Made by a program: the position numbers and the translations under genes
Assembly: GCA_964483785.1 (NCBI GenBank)
Contig: CAZACW010000006.1
Span: forward strand, 4,296 to 68,295
Direction of reading: 5' to 3'
Length of the DNA stretch: 64,000 nt
Origin: JABDGZ01 sp964483785
GTDB lineage: Bacteria > Omnitrophota > Gorgyraeia > Zapsychrales > Fredricksoniimonadaceae
The notes under the pieces: generated by a model
The model's input: the letters and a program-made list of their open reading frames with translations, nothing else
The model's database searches: none
What the model was told of the DNA's origin: nothing
Part shown: one piece after another, positions 26,256 through 35,630 of the stretch
Layout: each line of letters starts with the position of its first letter
Numbering within the stretch: position 1 is the first letter of the stretch

Positions 26256-28157
26256 ATGGCCCAACCGAACGCAAATTCACCGCTGAAAAAAACGAACCGT
26301 CCTGTGCGCAACCCCAACGGCAATATCTGGTTTTGGGTGATCATGGCCGGGATTTTTATTTTGTTGATGGCGGTCCAGGACAAATCCGGCATCAAGACGG
26401 AAAAGGAACTGACCTATTCCGAATTTTATACCATTTTGAAGGACAGTCCCCAGAAGATCAAGCGCGTGGAGCTCACCGAAGGCCCGGACAATACCCTCAA
26501 AGGCACCATGGTCGACGGCCTGGAATTCAAGCTCAATATCCCCCAGCATGACGATGATCTGATCAAGATGATCAGGGACAATGTTGCGCAATTCAGCGTG
26601 GTGCCGCCGGAATTGTTCTGGAGCCAGCTGTTCATCCAGCTGATTCCCTTCCTGCTTATTTTTGCCCTGATCTGGTTTGTCTCCTACCGCGGCTCGCAGA
26701 TGGGCAATAAAATTTTCGCCTTCGGCAAGTCCCGCGCCCAGGTGACGGGCGGGGGCAAGGTCACCTTTGCCGACGTGGCCGGGGTGGATGAGGCCAAGGA
26801 AGAACTTCAGGAAGTCATTGAATTTCTTAAAGACCCCAAGAAATTCGAGCGGCTGGGGGGCAAGATCCCGAAAGGTGTTCTTTTGGTCGGGCCTCCGGGC
26901 ACGGGCAAGACCCTGCTGGCCAAGGCCGTGGCCGGCGAGGCCGGGGTGCCGTTCTTCTCTTTAAGCGGCTCGGATTTCGTGGAGATGTTTGTGGGCGTCG
27001 GAGCTTCCCGCGTGCGCGATCTTTTTGACCAGGGCCGCAAGGCCGCCAAGGCCTCCGGCAAGGGCGGGATCATTTTCATCGATGAGATCGATGCCGTGGG
27101 CCGCCAGCGCTTTGCCGGCATCGGCGGCGGCAATGATGAGCGCGAGCAGACCTTAAACGCCTTGCTGGTGGAGATGGACGGCTTTAACACGGTCAGCGGC
27201 CTGATCTTGATTGCGGCCACCAACCGTCCTGATACCCTGGACCCCGCGCTTTTGCGGCCCGGCCGCTTTGACCGCCAGATCACGGTGGGACTGCCGGATA
27301 TCAACGGCCGCGAGGGGATTTTGAAGGTCCATGTCAAAAACATCAAATTAGGGGATGACGTGATTTTAAGGCGCATTGCCCAGTTGACCGTGTACTTTTC
27401 CGGCGCAGACCTGGCCAATGTCTGCAATGAGGCGGCCCTGCTGGCCGCCCGCCGCAACAAGGAAAAGGTCGGCATGGACGAGATGCTGGCCGCGGTGGAG
27501 CGCGTCACCATGGGCCCGGAAAAGAAAAGCCATGTGACCTCCAGGAAGGAAAAGGAGATGACGGCCTACCATGAGGCCGGGCATGCCCTTCTGTCCTTGC
27601 TCGTCGATGAGGTCGATACCTTCACCAAGGTCTCCATCATTCCCCGCGGCATGGCCGGCGGCTATACCCTGACTCCTCCTAAGGAAGACAAGCATTACAT
27701 GTCCAAGAAGGAATTAAAAGGCATGATGGTGGTGCTGCTGGGAGGCATGGTGGGCGAAGAGATCTACATGGATGACACCACCACCGGCGTTTCCAATGAC
27801 CTGCAGAAGGTGGCCCAGATCGCCCGCAGCATGGTCTGCCAGTACGGCATGAGCGACACCTTGGACAAGCTGGCCTTCGGCAAGCAGAACCACCAGATGT
27901 TCTTGGGCCGCGACCTTTTCGAGGAAAAAGACTACAGCGAAGAGACCGCCCGCAAGATCGACGAGCAGATCCATGCCCTGGTGCATGACTCCTATGAGAA
28001 AGCCAAAAAGCTCTTGATGGACAACCGCGATAAATTAGACCTGCTGGCCAAGCGCCTCATCGACAAAGAGACCATCGACATCGAGGAAGCCAGGGTCCTG
28101 CTGATGATCCCCGAACACAAGCTCAATCTCCACACGGACACGCCGCCTGCTTCATGA
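26256..28157 (+). CDS. ftsH: ATP-dependent zinc metalloprotease FtsH
   Basis: FtsH is a hexameric inner-membrane AAA+ protease that degrades unassembled membrane proteins and regulatory factors. The 633 aa protein has two membrane segments (about residues 24-43 and 125-147) around a periplasmic domain. It has Walker A GPPGTGKT near residue 215, Walker B IIFIDEIDA near 275, the second region of homology ATNRPDTLDPALLRPGRFD, and the zinc site HEAGH near 441. It is followed by folP (ATGA overlap), a common arrangement. Confidence 0.97.
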   Translation: MAQPNANSPLKKTNRPVRNPNGNIWFWVIMAGIFILLMAVQDKSGIKTEKELTYSEFYTILKDSPQKIKRVELTEGPDNTLKGTMVDGLEFKLNIPQHDDDLIKMIRDNVAQFSVVPPELFWSQLFIQLIPFLLIFALIWFVSYRGSQMGNKIFAFGKSRAQVTGGGKVTFADVAGVDEAKEELQEVIEFLKDPKKFERLGGKIPKGVLLVGPPGTGKTLLAKAVAGEAGVPFFSLSGSDFVEMFVGVGASRVRDLFDQGRKAAKASGKGGIIFIDEIDAVGRQRFAGIGGGNDEREQTLNALLVEMDGFNTVSGLILIAATNRPDTLDPALLRPGRFDRQITVGLPDINGREGILKVHVKNIKLGDDVILRRIAQLTVYFSGADLANVCNEAALLAARRNKEKVGMDEMLAAVERVTMGPEKKSHVTSRKEKEMTAYHEAGHALLSLLVDEVDTFTKVSIIPRGMAGGYTLTPPKEDKHYMSKKELKGMMVVLLGGMVGEEIYMDDTTTGVSNDLQKVAQIARSMVCQYGMSDTLDKLAFGKQNHQMFLGRDLFEEKDYSEETARKIDEQIHALVHDSYEKAKKLLMDNRDKLDLLAKRLIDKETIDIEEARVLLMIPEHKLNLHTDTPPAS

Positions 28158-29026
28158 CGAGGCCTGCCTATCATCTGTGCGCCCGCGATTATACGTTGAG
28201 CTTAAGGTCCGCGACACGGATCATGGGCATCATCAATTGCACGCCGGATTCCTTTAGCAATGACGGATTGCTTGCAGGCCACAAAACCCTTGCCCTTCCT
28301 GCCGCGGCCTTGAGATTGGCGCGGCAGATGGTCAAGGACGGCGCCGACATTTTGGATGTCGGCGGAGAATCCACCCGTCCCGGCGCCTTCCGCGTCGCGC
28401 TTGCCGAGGAGCTGGCCAGGGTCGTGCCTGTGATTGCCTTGCTCGCCCGATCTTTGAAGGTGCCCGTTTCCGTGGACACCTCCAAAATGGAGGTGGCCCG
28501 CGCCGCGCTGGAAGCGGGTGCGGCCATGGTCAACAATGTGCGGGCCTGCTCCATGGGCCCGGCATTCATGAAATTGGTGCGCGATGAAAAAGCGGCCCTG
28601 GTCCTCATGCATATGCGGGGCACGCCCGCCTCCATGTCCGCCCATGCCAGGTATCGGCATGTGGTCCGTGAAGTCATCGAGGAATTGAAAATATCCGTTG
28701 AAAAATGTTTGGAAATGGGTATAAAGAAAGACAGGATCATGGTTGACCCGGGGATCGGCTTTGCCAAGACCCCGGAGCAAAATCTCTGCCTGATCAATCA
28801 TTTGGATCAACTGCAGGTGCTGGGCTGTCCCGTGCTTTTGGGCACGTCCCGCAAATCGTTTTTGGGAAAGGTCCTGCGCCGCGAGGCGGGGGACCGTTTG
28901 ATGGGAACAGCCGCGACGGTGGCCGCGGGCATTCTGCGCGGGGCCCATATGGTCCGCGTCCATGATGTCAAGGCCATCCAAGAGACCGTGAGTGTTACCG
29001 ATGCCATCCTTCATGCAACAGCCTGA
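28154..29026 (+). CDS. folP: Dihydropteroate synthase
   Basis: FolP joins p-aminobenzoate to the pterin pyrophosphate in folate synthesis. The 290 aa protein is a TIM barrel with all signatures: MGIINCTPDSFSNDG, DVGGESTRPGA, DTSKMEVARAAL, HMRGTPASM, DPGIGFAKT, LGTSRKSF and the terminal VRVHDV. It overlaps ftsH by ATGA and the cdaA frame at its 3' end. Confidence 0.96.
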   Translation: MTRPAYHLCARDYTLSLRSATRIMGIINCTPDSFSNDGLLAGHKTLALPAAALRLARQMVKDGADILDVGGESTRPGAFRVALAEELARVVPVIALLARSLKVPVSVDTSKMEVARAALEAGAAMVNNVRACSMGPAFMKLVRDEKAALVLMHMRGTPASMSAHARYRHVVREVIEELKISVEKCLEMGIKKDRIMVDPGIGFAKTPEQNLCLINHLDQLQVLGCPVLLGTSRKSFLGKVLRREAGDRLMGTAATVAAGILRGAHMVRVHDVKAIQETVSVTDAILHATA

Positions 29027-29801
29027 CATCATCATTTTCAGCCTCAAGGCCCTGGTGGAAATGGCCATTTTATGGGTGGTCTATTACCGGATCCTGTTGT
29101 TTTTCGAGGGCACCCGCGCCTTCCAGGTCTTAAGAGGCATCACCTACTTGATCATCGCCCTGGTCGTGTCCCAGGTCCTGGGCTTTGAGGTGCTCAACTG
29201 GCTTTTGCGCAATTTCTTTTCCATCTGGATCATTGTCATCGTCGTCATTTTCCAGCACGAACTGCGCTCCGGCCTGGCCAGGCTGGGGCAGCAGCATTTG
29301 TTCACGATCTCCCTGGGCGCCTCGGAAATCAAGGCCCTGGCCGACGAGATCTTCGACACCGTTTCCCGCCTTTCCCAACGCAAGACCGGCTGCCTTATTG
29401 CCATCGAGCGCGAGATGAAGCTTGACATGTACGTTGAAAGCGGCATCGTCATCGATGCCAAGGTCTCCTCGGCGCTTTTGCAGAGCATCTTCATGCCCAC
29501 GACCCCTTTGCACGACGGAGGGGTGGTGATCCGGGGCGAGCGCATCGCGGCCTCGTCCTGCCTGTTTCCCTTGTCCGACAATCCCAGCGTGGCCAAGACC
29601 GTGGGCACGCGGCACAGGGCGGCCTTAGGATTGAGCGAGCACACGGACGCTTTGATCATCCTGGTTTCCGAAGAAACAGGGGAGACCAGCCTGGCCTTCG
29701 AGGGGCGGTTTATCCAGGTGCACAGCGAGGAGCATTTCATGAAGCTGATCAACGATATCCTGGTGCCGGCCAAACGGAAGAAACATGAAAAACTGGCTTA
29801 A
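29013..29801 (+). CDS. cdaA: Diadenylate cyclase CdaA (DisA_N domain)
   Basis: CdaA makes cyclic di-AMP from two ATP at the membrane. The protein has three N-terminal membrane segments (to about residue 80) and a DAC domain with the active-site segment LHDGGVVIRGERIAA and the GTRHRAALGLSE motif. The usual DGA appears as DGG. The start is uncertain: the ATGs at 29001 and 29013 both lie inside folP. In many bacteria cdaA is followed by the regulator cdaR (YbbR); here only a short CdaR-like ORF follows. Confidence 0.93.
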   Translation: MQQPDIIIFSLKALVEMAILWVVYYRILLFFEGTRAFQVLRGITYLIIALVVSQVLGFEVLNWLLRNFFSIWIIVIVVIFQHELRSGLARLGQQHLFTISLGASEIKALADEIFDTVSRLSQRKTGCLIAIEREMKLDMYVESGIVIDAKVSSALLQSIFMPTTPLHDGGVVIRGERIAASSCLFPLSDNPSVAKTVGTRHRAALGLSEHTDALIILVSEETGETSLAFEGRFIQVHSEEHFMKLINDILVPAKRKKHEKLA

Positions 29802-29880
29802 TTCCAATCTTACGCTGAAACTCGTGGCCCTGGCCCTGGCGGTCATCACCTGGCTGTACGTCAAGAGAATGCATGGTTAA
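29785..29880 (+). CDS. Truncated CdaR/YbbR N-terminus (31 codons)
   Basis: The ATG lies inside the end of cdaA, and the frame encodes MKNWLNSNLTLK, then the hydrophobic LVALALAVITWLYV and a short basic end, stopping inside the first codons of pdxJ. This is the typical N-terminus of YbbR-domain proteins (NNLxLKxLALxLAxxLWLYV), but every YbbR repeat is missing. It may be a one-helix membrane peptide that still pairs with CdaA, or a relic of deletion. The position directly after cdaA supports the reading. Confidence 0.6.
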   Translation: MKNWLNSNLTLKLVALALAVITWLYVKRMHG

Positions 29881-30586
29881 ATTAGGTGTCAATATCGATC
29901 ATATTGCCACTGTACGCCAGGCCCGGGGAGAATCTGACCCTGATCCGGTCCTGGCAGCCCGTCTCTGTGAGCAGGCCGGCTGTGACAGCATCGTGGCCCA
30001 TCTGCGCGAAGACAGGCGCCATATCCAGGACCGCGACATCGTCCTCCTGCGCAAGGCCGTGCGTACGCGCTTCAATTTGGAAATGTCCCTTGAGGCCGGC
30101 ATTGTGCGCATGGCCCTGGCGGTCAAGCCTGACCAGGCGACCCTGGTGCCGGAACGCCGCCAGGAACTCACCACCGAGGGCGGCCTGGATGTGGTGCGCC
30201 ATCGCTCCAGGATCAGGAAGGTCAGCCGCGCCTTGACAGCCAAGGGCATTGAGGTCAGCCTCTTCATTGCGCCGGACAAGCGGCAGATCGACGCGACAGC
30301 TGCGCTTGGCATCAAAACCATTGAATTGCACACCGGCGCCTATTCAAAAGCCTTTGCCGGCCGTATGGCCGTGGAGGAATTTGCCCAGCTTAAGGCCATG
30401 ACCTGTTATGCCCGCCAATTGGGCCTCACGGTCAATGCCGGGCACGGGCTGAATTATGAAAATACCTATCCCGTGTCACGGATCAAGGGCATGCATGAAT
30501 TGAACATCGGCCATGCCATCATCAGCAGGGCAGTTTTGACCGGCCTGAAACAAGCGGTTAAGGATATGCTCGCCATCGTCCGTTGA
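29873..30586 (+). CDS. pdxJ: Pyridoxine 5'-phosphate synthase
   Basis: PdxJ condenses 3-amino-2-oxopropyl phosphate with deoxyxylulose phosphate to form PNP. The 237 aa protein shows LGVNIDHIATVRQARG, HLREDRRHIQDRD, FNLEMS, ELHTGAYS and NAGHGLNYENT, covering the whole barrel and its phosphate-binding loops. It overlaps the CdaR-like remnant by 8 nt. Confidence 0.96.
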   Translation: MVKLGVNIDHIATVRQARGESDPDPVLAARLCEQAGCDSIVAHLREDRRHIQDRDIVLLRKAVRTRFNLEMSLEAGIVRMALAVKPDQATLVPERRQELTTEGGLDVVRHRSRIRKVSRALTAKGIEVSLFIAPDKRQIDATAALGIKTIELHTGAYSKAFAGRMAVEEFAQLKAMTCYARQLGLTVNAGHGLNYENTYPVSRIKGMHELNIGHAIISRAVLTGLKQAVKDMLAIVR

Positions 30587-30598
30587 GATTGCCAAGGT

Positions 30599-32998
30599 AT
30601 GCATACAAAAGTCCCTGTCAGGATCTTGGCCGGTTTATTCTTAAGCACCTTATGCACCCTCATTTTTGAACTTTTGATTTCCAGGGTGATGAGCGTGGTG
30701 GCCTGGTACCATTTTGCTTTCATGGCGGTTTGCCTGGCCCTTTTTGGGATGACCGTCGGTGCCGTGCTCGTTCATCGTTTCAAAGACATCCTGCTCGTAC
30801 ATTTTTCTCAGGTATTGTATCTTTGTTCCTTGTTGTTTTCCTACGCGCTGTTTATCAATTTATTGATCGTCTGTTTTTTGCCCGCCTTCACCAATGAGTC
30901 CGCGGGGGATTGGCGGCTCATCTATCATCCCTTGAATATCATCTTGATTTTTATTTCGATCGCGCTTCCCCTGATCGGATCAGGGGTGATCGTGGCCTTG
31001 ATCTTCAGCCGGTATGCACAGCAGGCCAACATCATTTATTTTTATGATTTGATCGGAGCTTCCCTGGGATGCCTCTCATTTATTCCTCTGATCAATCAGC
31101 TGGGGGTCGTGCATGCCTATTTTGTGCTGGTCCTGATGGGACTGCTGGCAGCTTATCTGTTTCAAACGCAAGCCACGCGTTTTCAATTCCGTTCTCTTTT
31201 GATGCTGGCGGTCCTGTATTCCGTTTTTATGGCCGTCGGCATCAATGGCCATGTGCTGGAGCTTCATTGGGCCAAGGGCAAGCCTGATACAAAAGCGTTC
31301 TTTAAAAAATGGAATTCCTTTTCCTATATCAGGCTCGTGAATCGGGGCTATGATCAAAGCCCGGACGGGTGGGGATTTGCGCCCGCCAAGCGGGAGGAGA
31401 TTAGAAAGACCAAGATCGGGCAAGTTTACCTGGACATCGATGCCATGGCCGGAACGGTGCTGACTAAGTTTAAAGACAGGGATGTGGGGAAATTGGGTTT
31501 TCTCAAATATGATATCACGGCGCTTCCTTATTATCTGGTCCATGATGGGCAGGTGTTGATCATTGGTATCGGCGGGGGAAGGGACATTCTCACCGGCCTC
31601 GTGTTTCATGAAAAATCGATCACTGGGGTCGAGGTCAATCAAACGATCCTGGATGTGCATCGGCATTTGCTGAATGATTACAGCGGTGATTTAAGCCGTT
31701 ACCCGGGGGTCACATTCGTCAATAATGAGGCCAGAAGCTATATCAATGCCTCCGGCAGGGCCTTTGATTTGATACAGCTCTCCCTCATCGATACCTTTGC
31801 CGCCACCCAGGCCGGCGCTTACGCGCTGACGGAAAATAATCTTTACACCGTCGAAGCCTTTAAGACCTATGTCAGGCATTTGACCGGGCAGGGCATGCTT
31901 AGCGTTTCATACTGGATGCATCCTGGAAGTCCGGAAGCCATGTTAAAATTGACCGGGGCCGCTTCCTTAGCGCTTCAGGATTTGGGATTTCACAATCCCC
32001 TGGATCATATGGTCATTGTCCTTAAGGACGGTAAGCAGGACGGCCGGGGCGTGGCCAATTTACTGCTTAAACGCGCCCCGTTTACGGAAGCTGACATCCA
32101 ATGGGTCGAGCGTTATTGCCGGGACATGGGTTTTCATTTGATCTTGTCCCCGCATTTTGTCATGGATGAATCTTTTGCAAGCATGTCCGATACGGCCTCG
32201 CTTAAGGGGTATGTCCAAAGGTATCCCTTGAACATTGCGCCGGCGACAGATGACCGTCCATTTTTCTTTTTGCTGACAAGGCTCAATGTTTTAAAATATT
32301 GGCAGCAGGGAAAATGGTTTGACTTCACGCCGGAGTACATATTGTTTTCCTTGTTGGATTTGATGCTGGTTTTAAGCATCGTATGTTTGGCCATACCTTT
32401 GCGGCAAAACATGGGCAGGCCCAGAGAGGGCCTTTCATGGGCGGTGTTTACGGTTTATTTTACAGCCATTGGTTTTGGTTTTATGTTCATAGAGTTGTCC
32501 CAATTGACGAGGCTTTCCACCTTTTTGGGGCATCCCATTTACAGCCTGTCCATTGTTTTGTTTTCCTTTTTGTTGAGCGGAGGATTGGGAAGCCATATGT
32601 TGGGGTCCAAGGATTCGAAAATTTTTGTGTTCATGTATTTGACTTTGTTTTTGCTGGTTTGTTTGTTCCTGGCAGCCACGATCAGGCCGGCGCTTGAAAA
32701 ATATTCCAGCTTGGGTCTGCCTTGGAGAATGGCCATGGCTGTCAGTTTGGTTTTTCCGCTGGGATTTTTTATGGGATCGTTCTTGCCGCAAGGCATGCGT
32801 TTGTTGGGGCAAAGGCAGGGGGCCGTGGCCCTGTTTTGGGGAATCAACGGCGCCTCGTCCGTGTTGGGATCAATATTGGCCATGATAGTCCAGATCAGCT
32901 TTGGGATCAACGCGGCTTTTATCGGCGGCGTGGTCCTTTATGCCGTGGCCACTGTGTGTTTAATGGAGTTAAAATTCGGACGGTTTGCAAGGGTTTAA
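30599..32998 (+). CDS. Spermidine-synthase-like membrane protein (fused MFS/spermine synthase type)
   Basis: The 799 aa protein starts with about six membrane segments (residues 7-220). A soluble domain of spermidine-synthase fold follows: GQVLIIGIGGGRDILTGLVF near residue 317, then EVNQTILDVHR and RAFDLIQLSLID. A second set of about six to seven membrane segments begins near residue 575. The domain probably binds SAM or decarboxylated SAM, but polyamine synthesis is not assured because classical active-site residues are hard to place. It is the only non-coenzyme gene between pdxJ and acpS. Confidence 0.75.
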   Translation: MHTKVPVRILAGLFLSTLCTLIFELLISRVMSVVAWYHFAFMAVCLALFGMTVGAVLVHRFKDILLVHFSQVLYLCSLLFSYALFINLLIVCFLPAFTNESAGDWRLIYHPLNIILIFISIALPLIGSGVIVALIFSRYAQQANIIYFYDLIGASLGCLSFIPLINQLGVVHAYFVLVLMGLLAAYLFQTQATRFQFRSLLMLAVLYSVFMAVGINGHVLELHWAKGKPDTKAFFKKWNSFSYIRLVNRGYDQSPDGWGFAPAKREEIRKTKIGQVYLDIDAMAGTVLTKFKDRDVGKLGFLKYDITALPYYLVHDGQVLIIGIGGGRDILTGLVFHEKSITGVEVNQTILDVHRHLLNDYSGDLSRYPGVTFVNNEARSYINASGRAFDLIQLSLIDTFAATQAGAYALTENNLYTVEAFKTYVRHLTGQGMLSVSYWMHPGSPEAMLKLTGAASLALQDLGFHNPLDHMVIVLKDGKQDGRGVANLLLKRAPFTEADIQWVERYCRDMGFHLILSPHFVMDESFASMSDTASLKGYVQRYPLNIAPATDDRPFFFLLTRLNVLKYWQQGKWFDFTPEYILFSLLDLMLVLSIVCLAIPLRQNMGRPREGLSWAVFTVYFTAIGFGFMFIELSQLTRLSTFLGHPIYSLSIVLFSFLLSGGLGSHMLGSKDSKIFVFMYLTLFLLVCLFLAATIRPALEKYSSLGLPWRMAMAVSLVFPLGFFMGSFLPQGMRLLGQRQGAVALFWGINGASSVLGSILAMIVQISFGINAAFIGGVVLYAVATVCLMELKFGRFARV

Positions 32999-33001
32999 AT
33001 C

Positions 33002-33349
33002 ATGATCATAGGCACGGGTGTTGATATCATCGAGGTTGATCGGATCCAAAAAGCCGTGGAGCGCTGGGGCGATGATTTTCTCAAACATATCCTGACCCCG
33101 GCTGAAATCAAGCAGGCCAAAAATTTTAAAAACCCTTATCAGCATTATGCCGGACGCTTTGCGGCCAAGGAAGCCATTTTCAAGGCCGCCGGCATCCCTC
33201 ATTTGTCCTGGCAGCATGTGAGCATCAGCAATGACCAAAGCGGCAAGCCGGTCTGCCATTTCCAGGACCTTGAATTCAAACACCGCCTGCTGATTTCCAT
33301 TTCCCATACAAAATATTATGCCGTTGCCTGTGCCATTGTTGAAGATTGA
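33002..33349 (+). CDS. acpS: Holo-[acyl-carrier-protein] synthase
   Basis: AcpS attaches 4'-phosphopantetheine to acyl carrier protein. The 115 aa protein has the metal-binding Asp in GTGVDIIEVDRI (D8) and the helix GRFAAKEAIFKA with the catalytic Glu, plus ISISHTKYYAVA at the end. It overlaps nnrD by 32 nt. Confidence 0.95.
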   Translation: MIIGTGVDIIEVDRIQKAVERWGDDFLKHILTPAEIKQAKNFKNPYQHYAGRFAAKEAIFKAAGIPHLSWQHVSISNDQSGKPVCHFQDLEFKHRLLISISHTKYYAVACAIVED

Positions 33350-34184
33350 CCGCCGTTTTTCCAAAAAGGATTTCGGCCATGTGCTCGTCGTTGCTGGTTC
33401 CGCGCCGATGCTGGGGGCCGCGGCCTTGACATCCCTGGCCGCCATGCGCAGCGGGGCCGGCTTAGTCACAGCAGCTGTTCCTGAAAGCCTGAATCTGGCC
33501 TTGCAAAAAAAAGTTTCGAATGCCGTAATGACCATGCCCCTGGCCCAAGATAAAACAGGCGCGTTTTCCTTGAAAGCCTTTGCTCAAATTAAAAAAGGAT
33601 GGGAGAAATTTGATGCCTTGAGTATCGGCCCCGGCATCGGCCGCAGTCCAGGGACCTGTCAGATGGTCCGCCAAATCATCAAGCACTGCCCCCGGCCCAT
33701 GGTCATTGATGCGGATGCCTTGTTTGCCTTGGCAGGGCACACCGATATCCTGCTTAAAGCCAAGGGAGACCGGGTCCTGACACCGCACACCGGTGAAATG
33801 GCCCGCCTCACCGGACTCTCGACTTTAGCCATCGAGTCCGCGCGGACAAAGACAGCCGGGGATTTCAGCCGCCGTTTTCGCTGTGTCCTGTTGCTTAAAG
33901 GCCCGCGCACCGTGGTGGCTTCGCCCCTTGGCAAGGTCTATATCAACCGCACAGGACATGTAGGCCTGGCCACGGCCGGAAGCGGGGATGTTTTGACAGG
34001 GATGATCGCGGCCCTGCTGGGGCAGGGGAACAAGGCCTTTGATTCCGCCTGCTGGGGCGCCTATCTGCACGGCAAGGCAGGGGGCAGGGCGGCCCCATCC
34101 AGGGCCCCCCGAGGCCTGATCGCATCCGATATTATTGACCATATCCCCTCGGTATTGAAAAATTTCATGGTTTTTCGTGGCTGA
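33318..34184 (+). CDS. nnrD: ADP-dependent (S)-NAD(P)H-hydrate dehydratase
   Basis: NnrD repairs hydrated NAD(P)H using ADP. The 288 aa protein is the stand-alone dehydratase (no N-terminal epimerase NnrE). Ribokinase-like signatures are GHVLVVAGSAPMLGAAAL, SIGPGIGRSPGT, VIDADALFAL, LTPHTGEMARLTG and LATAGSGDVLTGMI, the last being the catalytic anion hole with its Asp. The start lies within acpS, a pairing common in bacteria. Confidence 0.94.
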   Translation: MPLPVPLLKIDRRFSKKDFGHVLVVAGSAPMLGAAALTSLAAMRSGAGLVTAAVPESLNLALQKKVSNAVMTMPLAQDKTGAFSLKAFAQIKKGWEKFDALSIGPGIGRSPGTCQMVRQIIKHCPRPMVIDADALFALAGHTDILLKAKGDRVLTPHTGEMARLTGLSTLAIESARTKTAGDFSRRFRCVLLLKGPRTVVASPLGKVYINRTGHVGLATAGSGDVLTGMIAALLGQGNKAFDSACWGAYLHGKAGGRAAPSRAPRGLIASDIIDHIPSVLKNFMVFRG

Positions 34185-34212
34185 AGCTTTTTGATTGATG
34201 TAAACTAAAATC

Positions 34213-35622
34213 ATGTTTTTTGTCCACCGCGAGACCCAAGCCAAAATCTTCTGTATTTTTGGTTTTTTCCTCTGGTTTGGGCTCCTCACCTATAAATATT
34301 TTAATTTGAGTTATTTTGACTGGGATTTGGCCTTTTTTTCCCAGGCCATGTGGGGGATAAGCCACGGAACTTTATATGTTTCCCTTTTTGACAAGAATTT
34401 TTTGTCCAATCACGCCAATTTGATCGCCTATGTGCTTCTGCCTTTCTATAAACTTTACCCTCATGCTTTAACGCTTCTTTTTTTCAAATTAGTTTCCTTC
34501 TTTATCTCAGCCTACCTGCTTTATCTGGTGGCCAAGGACAAATTAGGGGAGAGGGTGGCCTTACTCATCCTGATATTTTATCTGATTTATCCGGCCAATA
34601 TTTTCGGGTTGATCTATGAATTTGATTTCGAGAACATGGCCCTCATGTTTATCATGATGATGTATTATTTTTTTATGCACGACCGATGGCTGGGTTTTTT
34701 CATCAGCGCGCTGTTTTTGACGGTCGTCAAAGAAAACATGCCGCTGGTCGTGATTTTTTTCGGCCTTTATGGCTTAATGATAAAATCGGACAAAATCCGC
34801 TGGGGGCTCATCCCTATGCTCGCGGGGGCCTTGTCCTTTTATGCCCTGGCCTTTGTGTTTGTCCCCAAGATGGCCAATCTGTCCATAGGCCATCACCCCT
34901 ACATGGCGCACTATTCCCAGCTGATGACAGATCCCGGGAAAACGCTGGCCTCGCTTTGGACCAATGACAACGAGAAGTGGCTCATCAATATTATGGGTCC
35001 GTTGATGTTTTTGCCGTTGACCGGTCCCAGGGTCTTGTTTTTGGCGGCGCCGATCATCGGCCAACACCTTTTGTCCGGGGTCCCGGAAGAACATTCGATC
35101 CGGTTCGCCTATGCCCTGACGCTGGCCCCATTTTTATTTTTGGCCTTGATCGATGGGTTGGCCTTTATCAAAACCAATTCTTCATCTTTGACCTATTATT
35201 TGATCCTGTTTCTCACGGTGATTGCCGGCGCGGATTATTTGATGCTGAACATGTATTACATCAAGAAGCAGTATGTTAATGTCCGCTTGGTTGAAAACGC
35301 GCCTTACCGATGGAAACTGCTGAGGATGGTGCCGCCCCAGGACCCGGTGGTGGCCACGTTCAGTTTTTTGCCGGAACTTTCCCAAAGGGCCCAGCTGTAT
35401 TCTTTTCACAAGCTCTATGATGAGGATTATCAAAATAAGGACAGGAATTTTCAATTGCCCGCGCAGGTACGCTGGGCCCTGGTTGATTATGAAGATTCCT
35501 GGTTGATGGTGAGGGTCAAAAATGATTATGATTTTACGGTGCGGCATTTAAGAGCGTTTTTAAATGCGGGATGGGTCGAGCGCCGGCGTTTCGGTGATGT
35601 GGCCCTATATGCCAGAAAGTGA
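34213..35622 (+). CDS. DUF2079 integral membrane protein
   Basis: The 469 aa protein has about 10 membrane segments and matches DUF2079, a family related to PMT-like glycosyltransferases: an early YFDWDLAFFSQAMWGISHG loop, LSNHANLIAYVLLPFYKLYP, and YEFDFENMAL. The acidic residues in the first loop are where PMT-fold enzymes keep their catalytic Asp. The soluble C-terminus (residues ~370-469) is mixed alpha/beta. It opens the glycan cluster. Confidence 0.78.
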   Translation: MFFVHRETQAKIFCIFGFFLWFGLLTYKYFNLSYFDWDLAFFSQAMWGISHGTLYVSLFDKNFLSNHANLIAYVLLPFYKLYPHALTLLFFKLVSFFISAYLLYLVAKDKLGERVALLILIFYLIYPANIFGLIYEFDFENMALMFIMMMYYFFMHDRWLGFFISALFLTVVKENMPLVVIFFGLYGLMIKSDKIRWGLIPMLAGALSFYALAFVFVPKMANLSIGHHPYMAHYSQLMTDPGKTLASLWTNDNEKWLINIMGPLMFLPLTGPRVLFLAAPIIGQHLLSGVPEEHSIRFAYALTLAPFLFLALIDGLAFIKTNSSSLTYYLILFLTVIAGADYLMLNMYYIKKQYVNVRLVENAPYRWKLLRMVPPQDPVVATFSFLPELSQRAQLYSFHKLYDEDYQNKDRNFQLPAQVRWALVDYEDSWLMVRVKNDYDFTVRHLRAFLNAGWVERRRFGDVALYARK

Positions 35623-35630
35623 AGGTTGCG

